From positions 124,001 through 188,000 of the forward strand of contig VTFK01000570.1 in assembly GCA_009617715.1 (NCBI GenBank): DNA of 64,000 nucleotides, in the 5' to 3' direction. The notes under the pieces are model-generated. The model was not told the DNA's origin, ran no database searches, and saw only the letters and a list, made by a program, of their open reading frames with translations. How positions within the stretch are numbered: the stretch's first letter is position 1; every line of letters starts with the position of its first letter. Shown in pieces: positions 25,801 to 39,339 of the stretch. The stretch is from Plectrocnemia conspersa (lineage: Eukaryota > Arthropoda > Insecta > Trichoptera > Polycentropodidae). The translations under genes and the position numbers were made by a program.

Positions 25801-28180
25801 TTCAGTGTTTGTGTGCTCAATACAACAGTATACGTCGTGTGTATGTGCAATTTTCACTGTTCGTAAATATTATATAAATTATTACGTTCAGAAATAGACA
25901 AAGGGTTCTTTGTGTGAAGTACACCGCTACTGTATCATGTGAGCGCGCGATTTTAGACTTTTTAATTAGGGAGAAAATGCTTGTTCACCTGATATTCCTG
26001 TTAAACTCGATGATAATTAAAAACATAATAAAAAACATTATTTAAAAAATATTAGCAAGACTTCATTATGTCTATCTTTATAATAATGTCTATACTAGTG
26101 GCTTCGGATAATCCACAATTAAGTATTTCTTGTCATCTTTCATCACAAAAAAATAATTTGAATAAATATATCTAATACCATTTTATAGATTGTTTTATAT
26201 ATGTATATGTATAATAATAATTATTCTAATCAGCTTTACTGATGCTTTGTTCTCAAATTATTCGCATATTTAGATTTGTTTGTATACAATAATTCTTCAT
26301 ATAGTTTTTTAATATTCCAGTAATATTTCCTTGTATGCATATATTAATTTATACTTTTTTTTTTAATTTAATTATTTTAGTCTTTTTATGTATATATTTA
26401 TACATAAATGAAATATTATTTCGTAATATTTTTATTTTCTTATCATTAGTTTAAAAAAAGCTTTTAATATATTATAAATATGACCAAATAATTTATTGTA
26501 AAATATTTTTTTTGTGTATCTTTTCTCTACTTTATTAAATAAAAACACTGTATAAATTTATTAAAATTTTAAACCATCTATCGTTACTTAAACATCTTAA
26601 TCTGTATCCCTCTTGTTATTAAACATCATTAATTTATTTTGCTTGTAATTGAATTAAATATTTTTTTAACAAACCATTTACCACATTTTAACATATCAAA
26701 TTAATAAATTAGTACGATACTTCCAATAATTATTTCATACTGAAAATATGTTAATTTCACACCTTTTTAATATATCAGTAATAATATTAGCCTAACTTCG
26801 TGTAAACATGATATTCAATTTATATTCATGTATACTTCATGATACGCCATATACTATATATTCAGCTATAACAACAAATTCACACCCCAGACTTTCTCAT
26901 ATTTTTATGAACATTATTTATTAGGTGATTTTAAATTATTAAATATACAAAAAACACAGATTTTAATCATATTTTTTTCTAATTAAAAAAATATTTTAAT
27001 CCAGTACGCCTTAAGTACTTAACTCTTAAAATTGTATGACTTGATTAGTTCATACAAATATGACTCGAGTATATATATATATAAATATATATAATGAAGG
27101 TAGATTGGAATGGTTATATGATATAAGGTTAGGGTAATCCATTAAACGCTACGTTTCACTTGGCTAAGTTATAAGGTTACCTTAGGTAAAGTTTGGTTAG
27201 GTTATATTTGTTAAAAGGTGTGCAAAGGGCAATGCCATAATTGTTAGACTTAGGTGAAATAATTATTTTATCAGAAAGTGAAACAAAATATTTTTCATTA
27301 TGTCATATATGGTGATTAGACTTTAAATTGGTCATTTCGAAAATTTTTCTTTATTTAGAGATACTGCTGGAGATATTTTTGTTAGGACTCCTTTGAAGAG
27401 AACAATCTTTGGACATCTGATCAATTTATATTATATAAAGTTGTATGACGTACTCCAAAATTTGTATTGTAATTTGTAATTAGTATTAAAAATTGTATAT
27501 AATACACAGGTCTATGTTGGTTAATAAATTAAATGTTAATTATAAAAAATTAACTTTGTGTTCTATTTATAATTAAAAAATCTTAAAATAAGGTAAATAT
27601 AAAAATAATATACAGGGTAGTTATAATTTTTCTTTGATATCATGAAAATTTGAACCATAATTAGGAATTATAAATTATTTTTATACATTAAACAACGTTA
27701 ATCCTTAAAAGTTGTATATTTTTAGCAAACTTCTGCGACTGTTTATGGTTTGTAATTTATATAAATATTTATTTTAAAAGTATTGATAACAATTAATGAT
27801 ACAATATAATAATTTAAATATATCACAAAAATATGCTTAAATTAAAGGTTTGCTCAGCAAAATATAAAAAAATATATGTGATGAAAATAGACAAACCCAT
27901 TAAAAGTAATCAAATAAATGTTGCCAAGTAACAAGTTCATTAAATATAAGTATTAAATATGAAACATAGGTTACAACTGTAAATAAAATGTTTTACTCAA
28001 CATTTAATTTGTATAAAGATACACGTGAGAAAAATATAATATGTTTATTCAGAGAAAATATAACAGAGTCAAGTAGTGTTCAAAATTATTCATATGAATT
28101 AAAGTTATTTGTATATTTTCGTACATATACAGCTGAAGTTTATTTAAGCTATTTTTATTGACCTCAATAGCATAGAATAA
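22900..28180. other. Long AT-rich noncoding stretch
   Basis: More than 5 kb of AT-rich sequence. Slightly less biased pockets occur at 24880-25130 and 25480-25700. There is a strong inverted repeat at 24681-24722, listed separately. No coding region is supported. Confidence 0.4.
24681..24722. repeat. Inverted repeat, 18-bp arms, 6-nt loop
   Basis: Left arm ACAGATCTTTACCGAAAT and right arm ATTTCGTTGAAGATCTGT pair at 16 of 18 positions around a GTACTT loop. The stem is shorter than a typical animal pre-miRNA, which needs arms of about 22 nt or more, so a microRNA call is not justified. Confidence 0.8.
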
Positions 28181-28189
28181 AATAATAGA

Positions 28190-28640
28190 GAGTCCCGTGA
28201 CGCTTTCTATTCAATTTTTATTATCCGTGAATCTATAAATAACCGACCAGTTATTTTTTTAACTCACGCATATAGTTAGTAATAGTTTTCGTTCGGCGGT
28301 TGCCAAATTGGACGCTATTTACTCGCAGAGTTTTCCACCTCTCAAGGTCCACCTTTTATGAATAATGGATTCCCTTGGCTGCGGAGAGGGTCAAGAAAGA
28401 GTGAAAAAATAAAAATGAAATGAAAATTTTGTGCTGGCTAACAAATTTGCCTTATGCGACACGGTTATTATGCGAACGTTCCAATTACATATTCAGTGTA
28501 CATTTTGCGTAATAAATGCTAATTTGCCACTATGGCCGGAGCAATTTAGGCGCAATATGTGTTTTGTGCTTTGATATTATTTTTTATAATAATATAATAA
28601 TGTCGCGTTTTATTTAGATGTCGGGGAAAATGAAATACGC
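28190..28640. promoter_or_regulatory. Balanced-composition island, candidate enhancer
   Basis: One of the clearest islands. It contains CG-rich patches (CGTTCGGCGGTTGCC), a TTTATGAATAATGG Cad/posterior-Hox-like stretch near 28355, and TTATGCGAC and GCGTAATAAATGC blocks. No reading frame is open. In an insect giant intron this would fit a developmental enhancer; this is inference. Confidence 0.33.
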
Positions 28641-29269
28641 TAATTATGAAGGCTATAATTAGTAATTTAGCGTTACATTTACTTTTACTGCCAAACAATT
28701 TAAATATATTTAAAGTTTGAAACATTCAACATTTTTTTTTTATTATAACTAAATGCAATTAGTATTAGGTAATCCCAAAATTATGTTGTTTTGTAGTGAA
28801 TCAATAAAATCACATTTAAATGTATATTTTTATATGAATGATGCAAAATATAAATAATTTTAAAGGTTTAGCCTTCTCTCACATTTTGGTCATTTAAATT
28901 CCATTCGTATAAAATTTTGGAGGGTTGCAAAATATTCTGATCTTCTTCACATCGTTTTTACTGTACCTTTTACTGGAAACAGAAACAGTTCATTCTTTGC
29001 TGGATTAAGAATTGTTACAAATATTTTAGTCATACAATTCAACGTTTTTCAAGAATATCAATGTTACTAAATAAGTAAAAGATATTTTGATTATATTTTA
29101 ATTAATCTTGTGTCTTTTCTTACAATAAAGTGAAATTTATTCGTACATTTTTTAGTGTTATTATGTAAAAAATAATTAAAAATGGTTTTTAACGCTTCAC
29201 GCCTCTTTCTATATCTATCACTAATAAAATGACAGTTATCTTATTATTGCTGAGAAACACTATATTTAG

Positions 29270-29640
29270 AAATTTGGTGAGAGAGCAGTTAATATTTCAT
29301 CCAGTTGAGTTGGGTGGGGAAAATACGAAGGAAAAAGGCGTCATCAGAAGAACAGTCTCGTTTCAAGGAGTGCTCCTTTAATTAAATGTTTTCCGAGACT
29401 TCGTTGCTTAACTTGTTCGCGCTAGACGCTTCGACGGTAACAAGTTTTTAATAATATTTTCCGTTTTGGAGTTTTCCGAAAACGCTTTTCAATGAGTGTT
29501 TCGCGACCGTTTTCCGAACTCACCGTGCGCCAAGTTCTCAGCGGAAAATTAACGAAAAACGCTAGGGCTCTCTCGAGGGAGAAACTTTCTCTGTCCTTGA
29601 GAAACAGTCGTCAAGAACGCGCGATTCGTTTATATTCTGC
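29270..29640. promoter_or_regulatory. Balanced-composition island
   Basis: A block of about 370 bp rich in CG dinucleotides, with repeated TTTTCCGA-type words (29460-29515) and a CTCTCTCGAGGGAGA palindrome-like segment near 29570. It has no open frame. A candidate conserved noncoding element. Confidence 0.3.
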
Positions 29641-29649
29641 CATTTAATA

Positions 29650-32590
29650 GTATTAGACTATTGGGAATAAAATTTAAAATTTAAGATTTTCCAAATAGAC
29701 TACAGAATTGATTGTATTGATATTAGGAAAGTTTTATAATTCTGATTTGGCTTCTCAGAAATTATATTTTTACTAAAATTGATACGACTCTTAAATATAT
29801 AACGTTATCCGATTAATAAAATTTGTAATCAACGGCTCGGGACCCATGAAAATAATTTAATTTCTACTTTCGCAAACTTAATTAGTGTCATTTCTTACTA
29901 TTAAGAAAATATTAAACGTCACAATCACTGGAACCTATAATTAGCGGCTCAAGTTAATCACCGTCTTTTTATATATACCCAAGTATATGTACGTATATTC
30001 GTTTTAATAACGCCGACCCGTTTCGGTATTGATCTTTTGCTGAATTCCTCTCTGTATGTTTATAACGCAGAACTTTTTACAAATTATAATATGAATCAAT
30101 TTATTCCGCTTGGAAAAGTTGGATGGAAGTAATTGATCAAACTGGAAAAACAATCCTAAAGATCAATGAAAAAAAATTCAGTGTTACTTCAAGCGCGTTA
30201 ATTGTGTTTTATTAAAAAACAGATATATACCATTAAACAAAGTATTTTAATCATTTTTTTAAGATCACAACTTTCAAGGTCATTAAATATCTTGTAGTTA
30301 GATGCTGTTGAACATCCACGGATTTTCGAGCCCATCTCTTTCTTTAGTAGCTTTATTAACTGCTTTCGAATAGACGTTACGGTAAAATAATAGCACTTTA
30401 AGGCGAATAATTTATTTAAGATGCTAAGATACAAATATTATTACAATTCGTACTTATTTATTGTTAAAATATTTAAGGGCACTCACGTTTAATGAAAATA
30501 GTGAACCCATTCTCTTCCGCTGATTACGGTTTTTAGGTTTGGTGTAAATTTACTGTTGCTGATTATCAGGCTCTAGCGAAAGAGTTTCTATTTTGCAGCG
30601 ATTTAAAAAAAATCTAATACTATTGCTAATGACATTAAGATTAGAAAATATTTGAAATTATTTTTGCACTCATTCAAAGCTTTTAATGCAAATTGAACGG
30701 ATTTGTTTTTTTATATACGTTAAAATGAACGAAATAATTATTTGTTATTTGAGACTAAAATATTTTTTTATCTAAATGATTTTATGTGAGTGTACATATC
30801 AGACATAAGCTGGTTTTATCCCTGTAGCTTTGAATTAAGATCATCTACGTACATGTTTTGTTAAATCTCTGAAAAACGGGAACTTCCAAATCCGCTCATT
30901 ATCGGCCAACTTAGTTAGAGATCTCTTTATTTTATTTAAAACTTTTCAATTACCATCTGAAGTTCAAAAAAATTCACAGCTTAACTAGTGAATATAACAT
31001 ATTATTGATAAATGCTACAATGTAAGATAAGTGGGGTTAGGTAATTGTAGTTTTGTGCAGCCTTAATTAAATGACCAACTAGGCATATTTGTTCTGCTGA
31101 ATACTTTTTTTTACAAATTTAAAAATATCTTCTTTTTCCACGCATGCTATAGACATTAAACAATTTTTCATTAACTTAATATTAACTTCTCTAATAAAAA
31201 AACAACATTTGAGACTTATCATTACAACTAGGCTTCCTAATAAAATATTTTTTACGCCTGATTTTTAAGTTTATAAATATTGAAATAAATATACTATCTC
31301 AAATAAAATCTGAAAAATCTTAAGATGAATCAATTTGTATACTTGAGAAATTGATGTAGTCGTTTTTTTCTCTCAATATACTCAAGTGACTAGTGCCGAA
31401 AACATAGGATAACAAAAATGGATTCATTTTGCTATGATTCAATATGACTTCGTAGAATAAGCCATTAACGTAAGTGCACTTTAGGTAAAACCTACGATGG
31501 TAATGGTTTATTCTATATCATTATAGAATTTTGGAACACGTGCATCATATTTTCTCAAATTTTGTTACTGTACATGATAAATTTTTACATTTATTAATTT
31601 TGAGATGCAGAGACGTCATTTATTGGATGCATTTGTCAAACATTTATTTTACCATAAACATGTCACAATTTTGCCATAATCATATTTGAATTAAAACCAA
31701 ATTCATTGCGTCTCATACACTGAGAGCGCAATATTAAAAAAAAAATTAAAGCATAGATTTAATAATCCAAAATGTAACGTTTAATTAAAACACATGTATT
31801 TGATTTTATTGTAAGAAGTCTGCGGCACATTTTTTTTTAAATGTAGCAGTACAAAAATAGGTTAAAAAATTTTATATAAATTTACAAACTGGTTAGGTTT
31901 TAAAAAAAATTAAAATGATGTTCCAGAACAAAAAGTATGCATTTTTTTTTGACGCTCTAATTGATCATTTATTCGCACAGCATTGGCTAAATAAATTAAT
32001 TTCGGTAAAAACGGAAAAAATTACGAATATATTTGAAAATTCGAATACTTCATCCATTTTTTATTATATATTCGAATAGCTTAAAACTATAAATAATTGA
32101 GAACCCTAATTCCATGTAGTGAATAGCATCAGTTACCTGAGATGATATGTTTTAGTCAATATATTTTATAAATCGCTTCATAGTGTTTCCAGATTAACTT
32201 ATTTTATTTAATGAAAATTTTTTATCTGGATTATTTGGATCATGCATTGCTTGAATATTTCTCAGTCAGTAAATAGCTTTCCAGCTTTTGATAATTAATG
32301 CGCCAAACGATAACTAGTATGAGTTGCTGCTTCTTGTCTAGAATTAAATTTCTTGAAAATCAGCTTCTAGGAGTTAAACCCACGTTTCAATAGCTCAAAT
32401 TTTCCTAACCGAGATGTTCCAGTAAATATTAAATAATTCTCCGAATGTTTCGTGTCGTATTGATGTTTCAAATTATATAATTTGAGAACAGCTATTGTTT
32501 CTTTGCAAATTAAACAGATTGCCTTCATTGTTCTTTGGCCCGTTATCCGGTCCGCCGGTCAAAATATATGCTTTAAAATTTTGTACTTGT
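29650..32590. other. AT-rich noncoding stretch
   Basis: No supported gene. The minus frame at 30198-30434 has no domain and ordinary AT-driven composition. Confidence 0.35.
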
Positions 32591-32725
32591 GCTTAAACTT
32601 TTTTCTATTTTAGTCTCCAATACACGAGATTAGTGGGATATATACGCTAAATATTTTTGTAGTATTTTCTAGTATGAAAATGTTCTGTTTTTGTAAGCTA
32701 TTGATCTTTTTAGTATTTTATGTGC
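32590..32725. repeat. Isolated partial copy of the segment-B repeat family
   Basis: TTAGTCTCCAATACACGAGA, then TTAGTGGGATA, ACGCTAAATATTTTTGTAG, and TATTTTCTAGTATGAAAATG occur in the same order as in the B units at 7359-7430 and 10630-10700. It is diverged and truncated. Confidence 0.6.
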
Positions 32726-32944
32726 TATCTCACACGCGGTCTTTCAATGAATCAAAAATAATTGTTCAAAGACTATAAATTAAATATTCAGAGCAAGATT
32801 GTTTTAATATATAAAAAGGTATAGATCCTTATTATCACACTAATTGAGTATAGCAGATGGTTCCAAGTATTTAATATTTATTAATGATATAAAATTCAAT
32901 GTAAGATACGCAATATAATGGTGCAAATATTAATATAATTACGA

Positions 32945-33145
32945 TCGTTTAGATTTAAACGAGGCACCCGCCAGAGCATATTGTTTTTCGTAGTAAGCAT
33001 GAAACACAATTACATGGCAACGGGGAGTTGGCCACCCCTGGAGAATTGCATCTCTCGCGTAAAAGCTTTATGTGAGCTTTTAGTGCATTAAATGTGCAAA
33101 TAAACTGCCTAGTAAGCAATACGACGCCCAAGGAATAGCACATAA
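32945..33145. promoter_or_regulatory. Small balanced-composition island
   Basis: It contains GCAACGGGGAGTTGGCCACC and other mixed-composition words. A 62-codon minus frame covers it without a recognisable motif. A candidate noncoding element. Confidence 0.2.
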
Positions 33146-33339
33146 GTTTTATTGATGTAACAAAGGGATTATATGTGCATATTTAGTTTAACTTTATTTT
33201 TAGATCAAGCAAATTATCTAATCGTTATCCATTAAATAATTTAAGAAGTCAAGCATTTTGAAACTAGCATAACTATTAACAAAATCACTACATAAATATA
33301 CTTTCGAATTGATTAAGTATACAAGTGTCCTAAAAACCA

Positions 33340-33890
33340 CGAAACGTTAAAATCTAGTGCCGGCTTGATAAAATGGTGGTTGTATACACATTTTCAAATT
33401 AGCCACATTTCGCGTGTATGGCTCTGAACATGTGTTAATCGTAAACTACACATATACAAGTAGTATTTCCGTAGTTTTGGGCGTTGCGAGGATTTTGTAG
33501 TCGCACGGGTTGTTTCCGTATCCCACGGGCGCGGCATAGAAATTGAAGGGTTTTCATTAACCGTTTAATCTGGAAGCGCTCCACGCTCCCCAGAACTAGT
33601 ACTTGGGGATTATTGTTTGGAAGTTGGCGTCGCAATAATTGTAGCAACTGTTGTTATGACCGGAAGATTTCCACCCGGTGCAACCGCCGCAAAATTTTCT
33701 AATTAGTTGCTTTAAGAAAAATATCTCATGCGAAATCTAATGTAAGCGAATATCATCCGTTGGCTTCATAAGATTCCCATGTCATCTGGACGAAGTACCG
33801 TTATACGAAAGAGCATGCTTTATCTCTTTCTTCGTTGCACGCGACACCACTCCCACTTTTATTTCTAGGGGATCGGCGTCAGTTCTGGAT
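33340..33890. promoter_or_regulatory. Balanced-composition island
   Basis: About 550 bp of CG-containing sequence in AT-rich flanks. The minus frame 33435-33647 is Arg/Gln-rich and has no recognised domain. A candidate conserved noncoding element or an unrecognised exon. Confidence 0.28.
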
Positions 33891-33910
33891 TGTTAAATGA
33901 ATAAATTTGA

Positions 33911-34192
33911 TTAACCTACAATACCACTAACTTCATTCCATAATTTTACTACTAAAGTATCTGATTTTTTTAAATTTTGTGCGGAATTTGCAAAAACTGT
34001 ACATTTCAAATTTTTAAATAAATTATTATAGTCATTATTAAATGTATTCCTACTATTTTTTTTGTTTCCAAAAGCAATAAAATATTGATATTTATTATAA
34101 GAAAAGAGCATTATTATATAATAAAAATAAAATGGTAAATATTTCTTTAGAAGCGCAGGGTAACATCCCCACGGTGTATGGCTGAGAGGCAA
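33911..34192 (-). other. Unassigned 93-codon open frame
   Basis: The frame ends with LKKSDTLVVKLWNEVSGIVG, which has a more protein-like composition than most frames here, while its middle is Asn/Lys/Phe-rich. I do not recognise a family. It may be a fragment of a transposon-encoded protein or chance. Its upstream end overlaps a tRNA-like stretch at 34180-34245 read on the other strand. Confidence 0.2.
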
Positions 34193-34249
34193 ATAGTAGT
34201 GGATTCTAATTAGAATGTAACGATAAACCGTCGAGTTCGATAGGGAATC

Positions 34250-36190
34250 TTATGATGCCATCCGTTGTATTAATTCGAATTTATAAGTAGCTCTTACAAT
34301 ATAATGAGTAGCTTGCTTTTCAAAGATCTATTTTTATATTTTCACTCACCATCTAATGAATATATGGCCGTTTATATGTAAGTAAGCTCGTTAGTATTTA
34401 AAAATATATTTTTAAAATAAACAAAGAGGTGATTCTTATGGTCCAGTAAAAGAAACAAGCATTATTAAGAATGACTTTAAACTGGGCAAGCACTAGATCG
34501 AGCTACTCTTCCTTGTCCTTAGAAAATATTTTGCTTATTTTTTTATTTATAAAAACTTTCAAGGCTTTGTTTTAATATTATATTTACCTAAATATCATAT
34601 TGTATTTTTATTTTATTTAAAATATTTTTTAAAGTTCTAAGAATCTATAGATCTAATTTCGGTCTAATATTAATTATATATGTAAAATTACTTTTGCGAA
34701 ACATAAATACATATGATAATTTCGTATATGTTATTATCACTTTTTGAATAAATTCAATATTTACATAAGTTTGTATATTGATATGTTTGGTATCGTTATG
34801 CTATGATAACTTCTAGGTACGCCAATTAAAACAGGTTGTCTATCAATATCATGAATTATTTTTAAGATTTTTTTCTTAAATACAATATTGCTATAAAATG
34901 TGATGTACCTTGTTTTCAAAAATAAACGGTGCTAAACAACCGAAAAAAATACATAATATTTCTGTAAATTCTCAAACAAATTGTATTAGCATTTTTAATT
35001 TTTATTTTAAAAATTAATAAAATGTATCGTATATAACATACCATTAATTAATAAAATACTTTGAACACTTCAAAGTTTAGAGTTCTAAAAAATTTAGTTT
35101 ATATTTATGTAAAGTCTTTGTGATGATTGTTTAAATTTATTAAATTTTGTAATATTACATAAGGGTATTTTTATAGGGCAGCTGCTCAGACAAATGTATT
35201 CTAAATGAAAACAATGAAAAACATAAAAAACAATCAACCTCATCGGATAAACAAACTTTAAAATATTTTATCTTAGATCAGCGATTTCGATTTAAACGCC
35301 TGAAGGCTTTTTTGCGTTTTGCATTGCAAATACCAATTTTATCCAGCAGAGTCAAATTTTTCAAAAGCTCTCTCTTCCATATTTTTTACGGAATGTTTAT
35401 TTTCAAACAAAATCGCTATTTAATAACGCGCAAAAAGCTCATAAAGTTTTATGAATTGTATGTTTATAGACATTCAGCAACATATGTGATTCTCCTTTGA
35501 AACGTCTGCCTTTATAAAAGCTAAACTTTATGAGTAGTGTTTTTTTATATATTTTTTATCGCTGTCCATTGCTTAGTATACAATTTAAAAATTACATTAA
35601 AAATATTTTTAATTATTATATTGTAATGAAAAATTCTATACAGATATTTTATAAATGGCTTATATAATCAAATTTGCTTTATTTATTTTAATGTTTTAGA
35701 AGAAGTTAACAGAAATTTAGGAAAATAGAATATATGTGTAAAAAACCATACTCACAACTTCACATTGACATATTTGTTGAGACTTTTAAAAAAAAAAAAA
35801 TGTATTATACAGGCTAAATCTCTTTATTGTTCATTAACTTATCTTTCAACAAAATCATTAAAAAATATTTTCAGTAAAGCAAAATAAATATTATAAAAAT
35901 TGCATTGTATTCAAGTGGACTTGATATCTATAAGAACTTAATTAATTGAGTATATTTCTGGTCCTTAATAAATATCACCACTCGTACAGTTATATATTAT
36001 ATTTTTTTCACGTTTTAAAAAATGAATCTAAGCTACTAAACAATTTAGAAAATTGATCTATTTGCGTTTTCATTAATTATTTTTTTATTTATTTACGAAT
36101 ATTATAGATTATTTGTCTAACCTAATCTTTAGTAAGCGAAGAGTGTAGAATTTTCTAGAATCAAAAGCATCAAAAAACGATACTTAACAT
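34250..36190. other. AT-rich noncoding stretch
   Basis: No gene supported; the plus frame at 35312-35500 has no domain. Confidence 0.35.
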
Positions 36191-36199
36191 TAGTTCACG

Positions 36200-36710
36200 T
36201 TACTGAGCAGTCAAGAATTCTTTGATTAGCTCGCTCGAATTTTGTACCCAGGGTTTGTATAGGCAAATTCCTATTGTTATGCCACCTTACTGCTGGAATC
36301 ACGTCTGATGGCACTGCAGAACCTACGTGTCGGATACTTGTCGCTACCTGTTAAACGAGCTTCCAGACGGATGTTCACCTAGACGAGAGCTCGGATTTTC
36401 CAAAGCTCGAAGGGGGCTAGAAACCACCACCCACGTCTCGGTGTACATATCCGTAGCACAGATTTGCATATAATTAGCATCCGCGCACATCTTGCGGGTA
36501 CAATTTCCTTCGCTGAATGCACTTTATGATAATGCTTCGCGGCAGTGATCCGAGAATGCTTCTCGCTGTTTCGAGAGAAAGTTTTCGGTGATACAATTGG
36601 CGGTGCTCGCTGCTGAGGACAATGGAACGTGGTCCATGAGCTTTGTTTTGCTTTTTGGGTATTTTGTGTGTGCCAATAGAAAATATCCTTTAATTTTAAA
36701 AGACATTTGA
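36200..36710. promoter_or_regulatory. Balanced-composition island
   Basis: About 500 bp with frequent CG dinucleotides, e.g. GAAACCACCACCCACGTCTC near 36420. The short minus frame 36524-36706 is not recognisable. A candidate conserved noncoding element. Confidence 0.3.
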
Positions 36711-37390
36711 TATTAATAACATATTATAGAAAAGCAGAGAGAAAAGCTATTTTATATATTTTTAAACCCAAATATTTTTTTTTTATAATTTGAATATATA
36801 AATCGTAAGGTATTATATACTTTAAAAATATCATTTTCTAGTAATCTTTTCAAAAGTATTTATTGAAATTTATTTTAACTTTTAGGATATACAACAATCA
36901 ACTCACGATGTGAGTTTACACTGGGGTAAGAATAATCAGCTTCTTTGACTAAAATTTGCAAACTGACTTATCTCTGATAACAATAGAGATTAAAAATCAA
37001 AATTTTAAATATTGTGGTTGATTTACGCATACATAATCATATAGTCTTTTATATATATTATATGTTATGTTGTATGTACTATTTGGATAAAAGACACTCT
37101 ATATTTTTAAATAAATTCATTGATGATCAAGATTTTTTTTTGATGGCATTTTCTACCAAAATATTATAATATCGTATTGCTCTATGAAGCATTAAATTTA
37201 TTGTTTTTTTAGATGAATATATACTAATATTTTATATTACACAATGGGAAGTTTCAGGTGTTTTACTAAAAAAACTAATATAATTTGATATATTTTTATA
37301 TTATTTCAAAGAATTTGGCACCCTAAATATCGTATAATTTAAGCCTAAATGCTACTATAGAACTTTACTTTTCATTTTAATGATTTGTAC

Positions 37391-37510
37391 TACCAAAGTA
37401 GAGTGGTATAAGTCACTGGATATTACATGAAATACCTGGATTTGAATCCCATATGAACCCTAGGTGTTTTTTTAATTAAAATCGTGTCTAACAGATTAAA
37501 ATAAATAAAA
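37391..37510 (+). repeat. tRNA-like, SINE-type repeat, copy 1
   Basis: AGTAGAGTGGTATAAGTCAC (from about 37397) resembles a Pol III A box and D-arm. GGATTTGAATCCC (37438-37450) resembles a B box, and the spacing fits a tRNA-derived promoter. The stretch then continues into a non-tRNA body with ATCGTGTCTAACAGATT. A related copy begins about 190 bp downstream. The acceptor stem does not fold, so it is not a functional tRNA. Confidence 0.45.
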
Positions 37511-37580
37511 TATGCCATTATTATGTAGAACGATAATTATAAATAGGATTTTTTTGTGTATTTTATTTAGTCAATGTTTA

Positions 37581-37705
37581 ATAAGTGGTATAAGTCGCTG
37601 ATTATTAAGCTAAAAGAACTTGAATCGAATTCCATTTTGTCTTTAGTGTTTTTTTTTCATTTTTATCGTGTCTAGGAGATCGAAATTAATGATTACTACA
37701 TAATT
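37581..37705 (+). repeat. tRNA-like, SINE-type repeat, copy 2
   Basis: AGTGGTATAAGTCGCTG, AACTTGAATCGAATTCCAT and ATCGTGTCTAGGAGATCGAA line up in order with copy 1 at 37391-37510. The B-box region is changed from copy 1. Both copies are in direct orientation. Confidence 0.45.
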
Positions 37706-38019
37706 AAAATTCTCGAGTCGAGTGAGTTCGTATTAAAAATAAAAGTATTGAAAATTCTCTAATAATAATCTACCATAGTTTATAAAAAATATCTTTATAG
37801 TATATTAAGCAATTCTAAAATTGAGATATTGCCATACTCAACTTATATTTTTGCAAAAATAATGTTCAAATGAATATAAGCAGCATAAGAATATAAAAAT
37901 CAACCCTATTTAACTATTGTAAACAAAGTTAACTCAATATTTAATGGGCAACTATGTTATATTGTTTTTATTAATTTAAAAAAACAAACAATGCTATATT
38001 TTTATTTGGAAGAGAATCT

Positions 38020-38430
38020 TCGTTTATCGTTCAAAGTTGTTGCGCACTCATTTCTACGATATTTTACCTGTCTCGGGTAACGCGAGGCAATAACACCTGA
38101 AAAACAATTTTCAAAGTTGAATCCATTGTGTTTTGTGCGGATTCGCGGCCTCAAAGAAACTTACTTACTCGATCGTAAGGCTTTCCGGCAATACACACAC
38201 ACACAAACAGATTCAGGCAATCTCTCCGCTTGTGAAACTTAACGCACGACTGTTTCCCAATCCTTCCGAATGTTGTTTCAATCAAATCCCGGTAAACGCA
38301 CGAAACGAGACACATATGAGAATTTACGACAATGCGAAGTGCGGCTTAATTAACTCAGAATTGCCTGACGTGTTGCGATGGAGAAAATACCGATTAATTA
38401 ATCATTTGTATCTTGTTGCTTCTAGCTAAG
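38020..38430. promoter_or_regulatory. Balanced-composition island
   Basis: A GC-richer block of about 400 bp. A 98-codon plus frame (38133-38429) covers it, but the frame has no domain and the block includes an (AC)n run at about 38192-38204. I favour a conserved noncoding element over an exon. Confidence 0.28.
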
Positions 38431-38753
38431 GTGGTGGGTTTTGAACTTTCGTTATGTACTTTAATAAAAAACATTATTAAATACATTAGGAGTTTTTAGA
38501 GTAACCTTTTTCTTGTTAAATATATTATATGTAGCATTTTTCTTTATATTTTCAACATTTTTAATTAGTGAAAAATATTTTCTTATCTCAATTTACATAC
38601 TACTATATCTGTGATTTTATCCTTTGTAAAATATTTTTAGATATTTATTTAATTTATTATTGTATGTATATAAATATATATACATACATCTGGGAAAGAC
38701 AATGTATGTCATTGTTTCTAAATTATTGAATAGAGAAAATAATTTTTATGCCT

Positions 38754-38815
38754 AATGAACAATCTAGTAATGCTCAATGAACAATTTAGTAATGCTCAAT
38801 GAACAATCCAGTAAT
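38754..38815. repeat. 22-bp tandem repeat, 2.8 copies
   Basis: AATGAACAATYTAGTAATGC followed by TC repeats at 38754, 38776 and 38798, with one to two differences per unit and the last unit incomplete. Confidence 0.9.
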
Positions 38816-39248
38816 TAATAAAGACTGCAAAATTCTCATGCTTATGAATCAACAAAGGTTTAATGAAGGCATACACTCGATGTAATGATTGCACATAAAA
38901 GTGCATTACAATCAAGAATTACAATGAAATATAGAATATGAACTTGAGTATAGAAGTAGCAGTGAAAAAAATATCATAGATTAAATTAGTAGGTTTAATA
39001 TGAAATTTTAATATTAATATACACATGTTAATTAATCTTCCTTCAGCATATTAAGGTTTATCTTTGTTCTCTTTAATATACTCACATTCTTGATTTCTAT
39101 GAAGTTTATTTCAACAATATAATCGATTTAATGTCCTGTTTTTTCTTGCTATTATATATATATATGACATTATTTTTATTTAATTATAAACTGTAACTCT
39201 TTCTAAATAATAATAGCTTCCTCACTACACTAGAGTATATATATATGT

Positions 39249-39324
39249 ATGTAGATGTTTGAGGTTCAATTTAAAATATTTTATATATATATGTAGATGT
39301 TTGAGGTTCAATTTAAAATATTTT
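39249..39324. repeat. 42-bp tandem duplication
   Basis: ATGTAGATGTTTGAGGTTCA followed by ATTTAAAATATTTT occurs at 39249 and 39291 with no internal differences over that core, so the duplication is recent. Confidence 0.9.
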
Positions 39325-39339
39325 GCTTTTAAAGTCTCT

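Noticed and set aside
33911..34192. Possible host exon ending LWNEVSGIVG
   Set aside because: No splice sites, low-complexity middle and no recognised family; kept only as an unassigned frame.
38754..38815. Three regularly spaced repeats that could be taken for a CRISPR-like array
   Set aside because: Units are contiguous without unique spacers; it is an ordinary tandem repeat in eukaryotic DNA.
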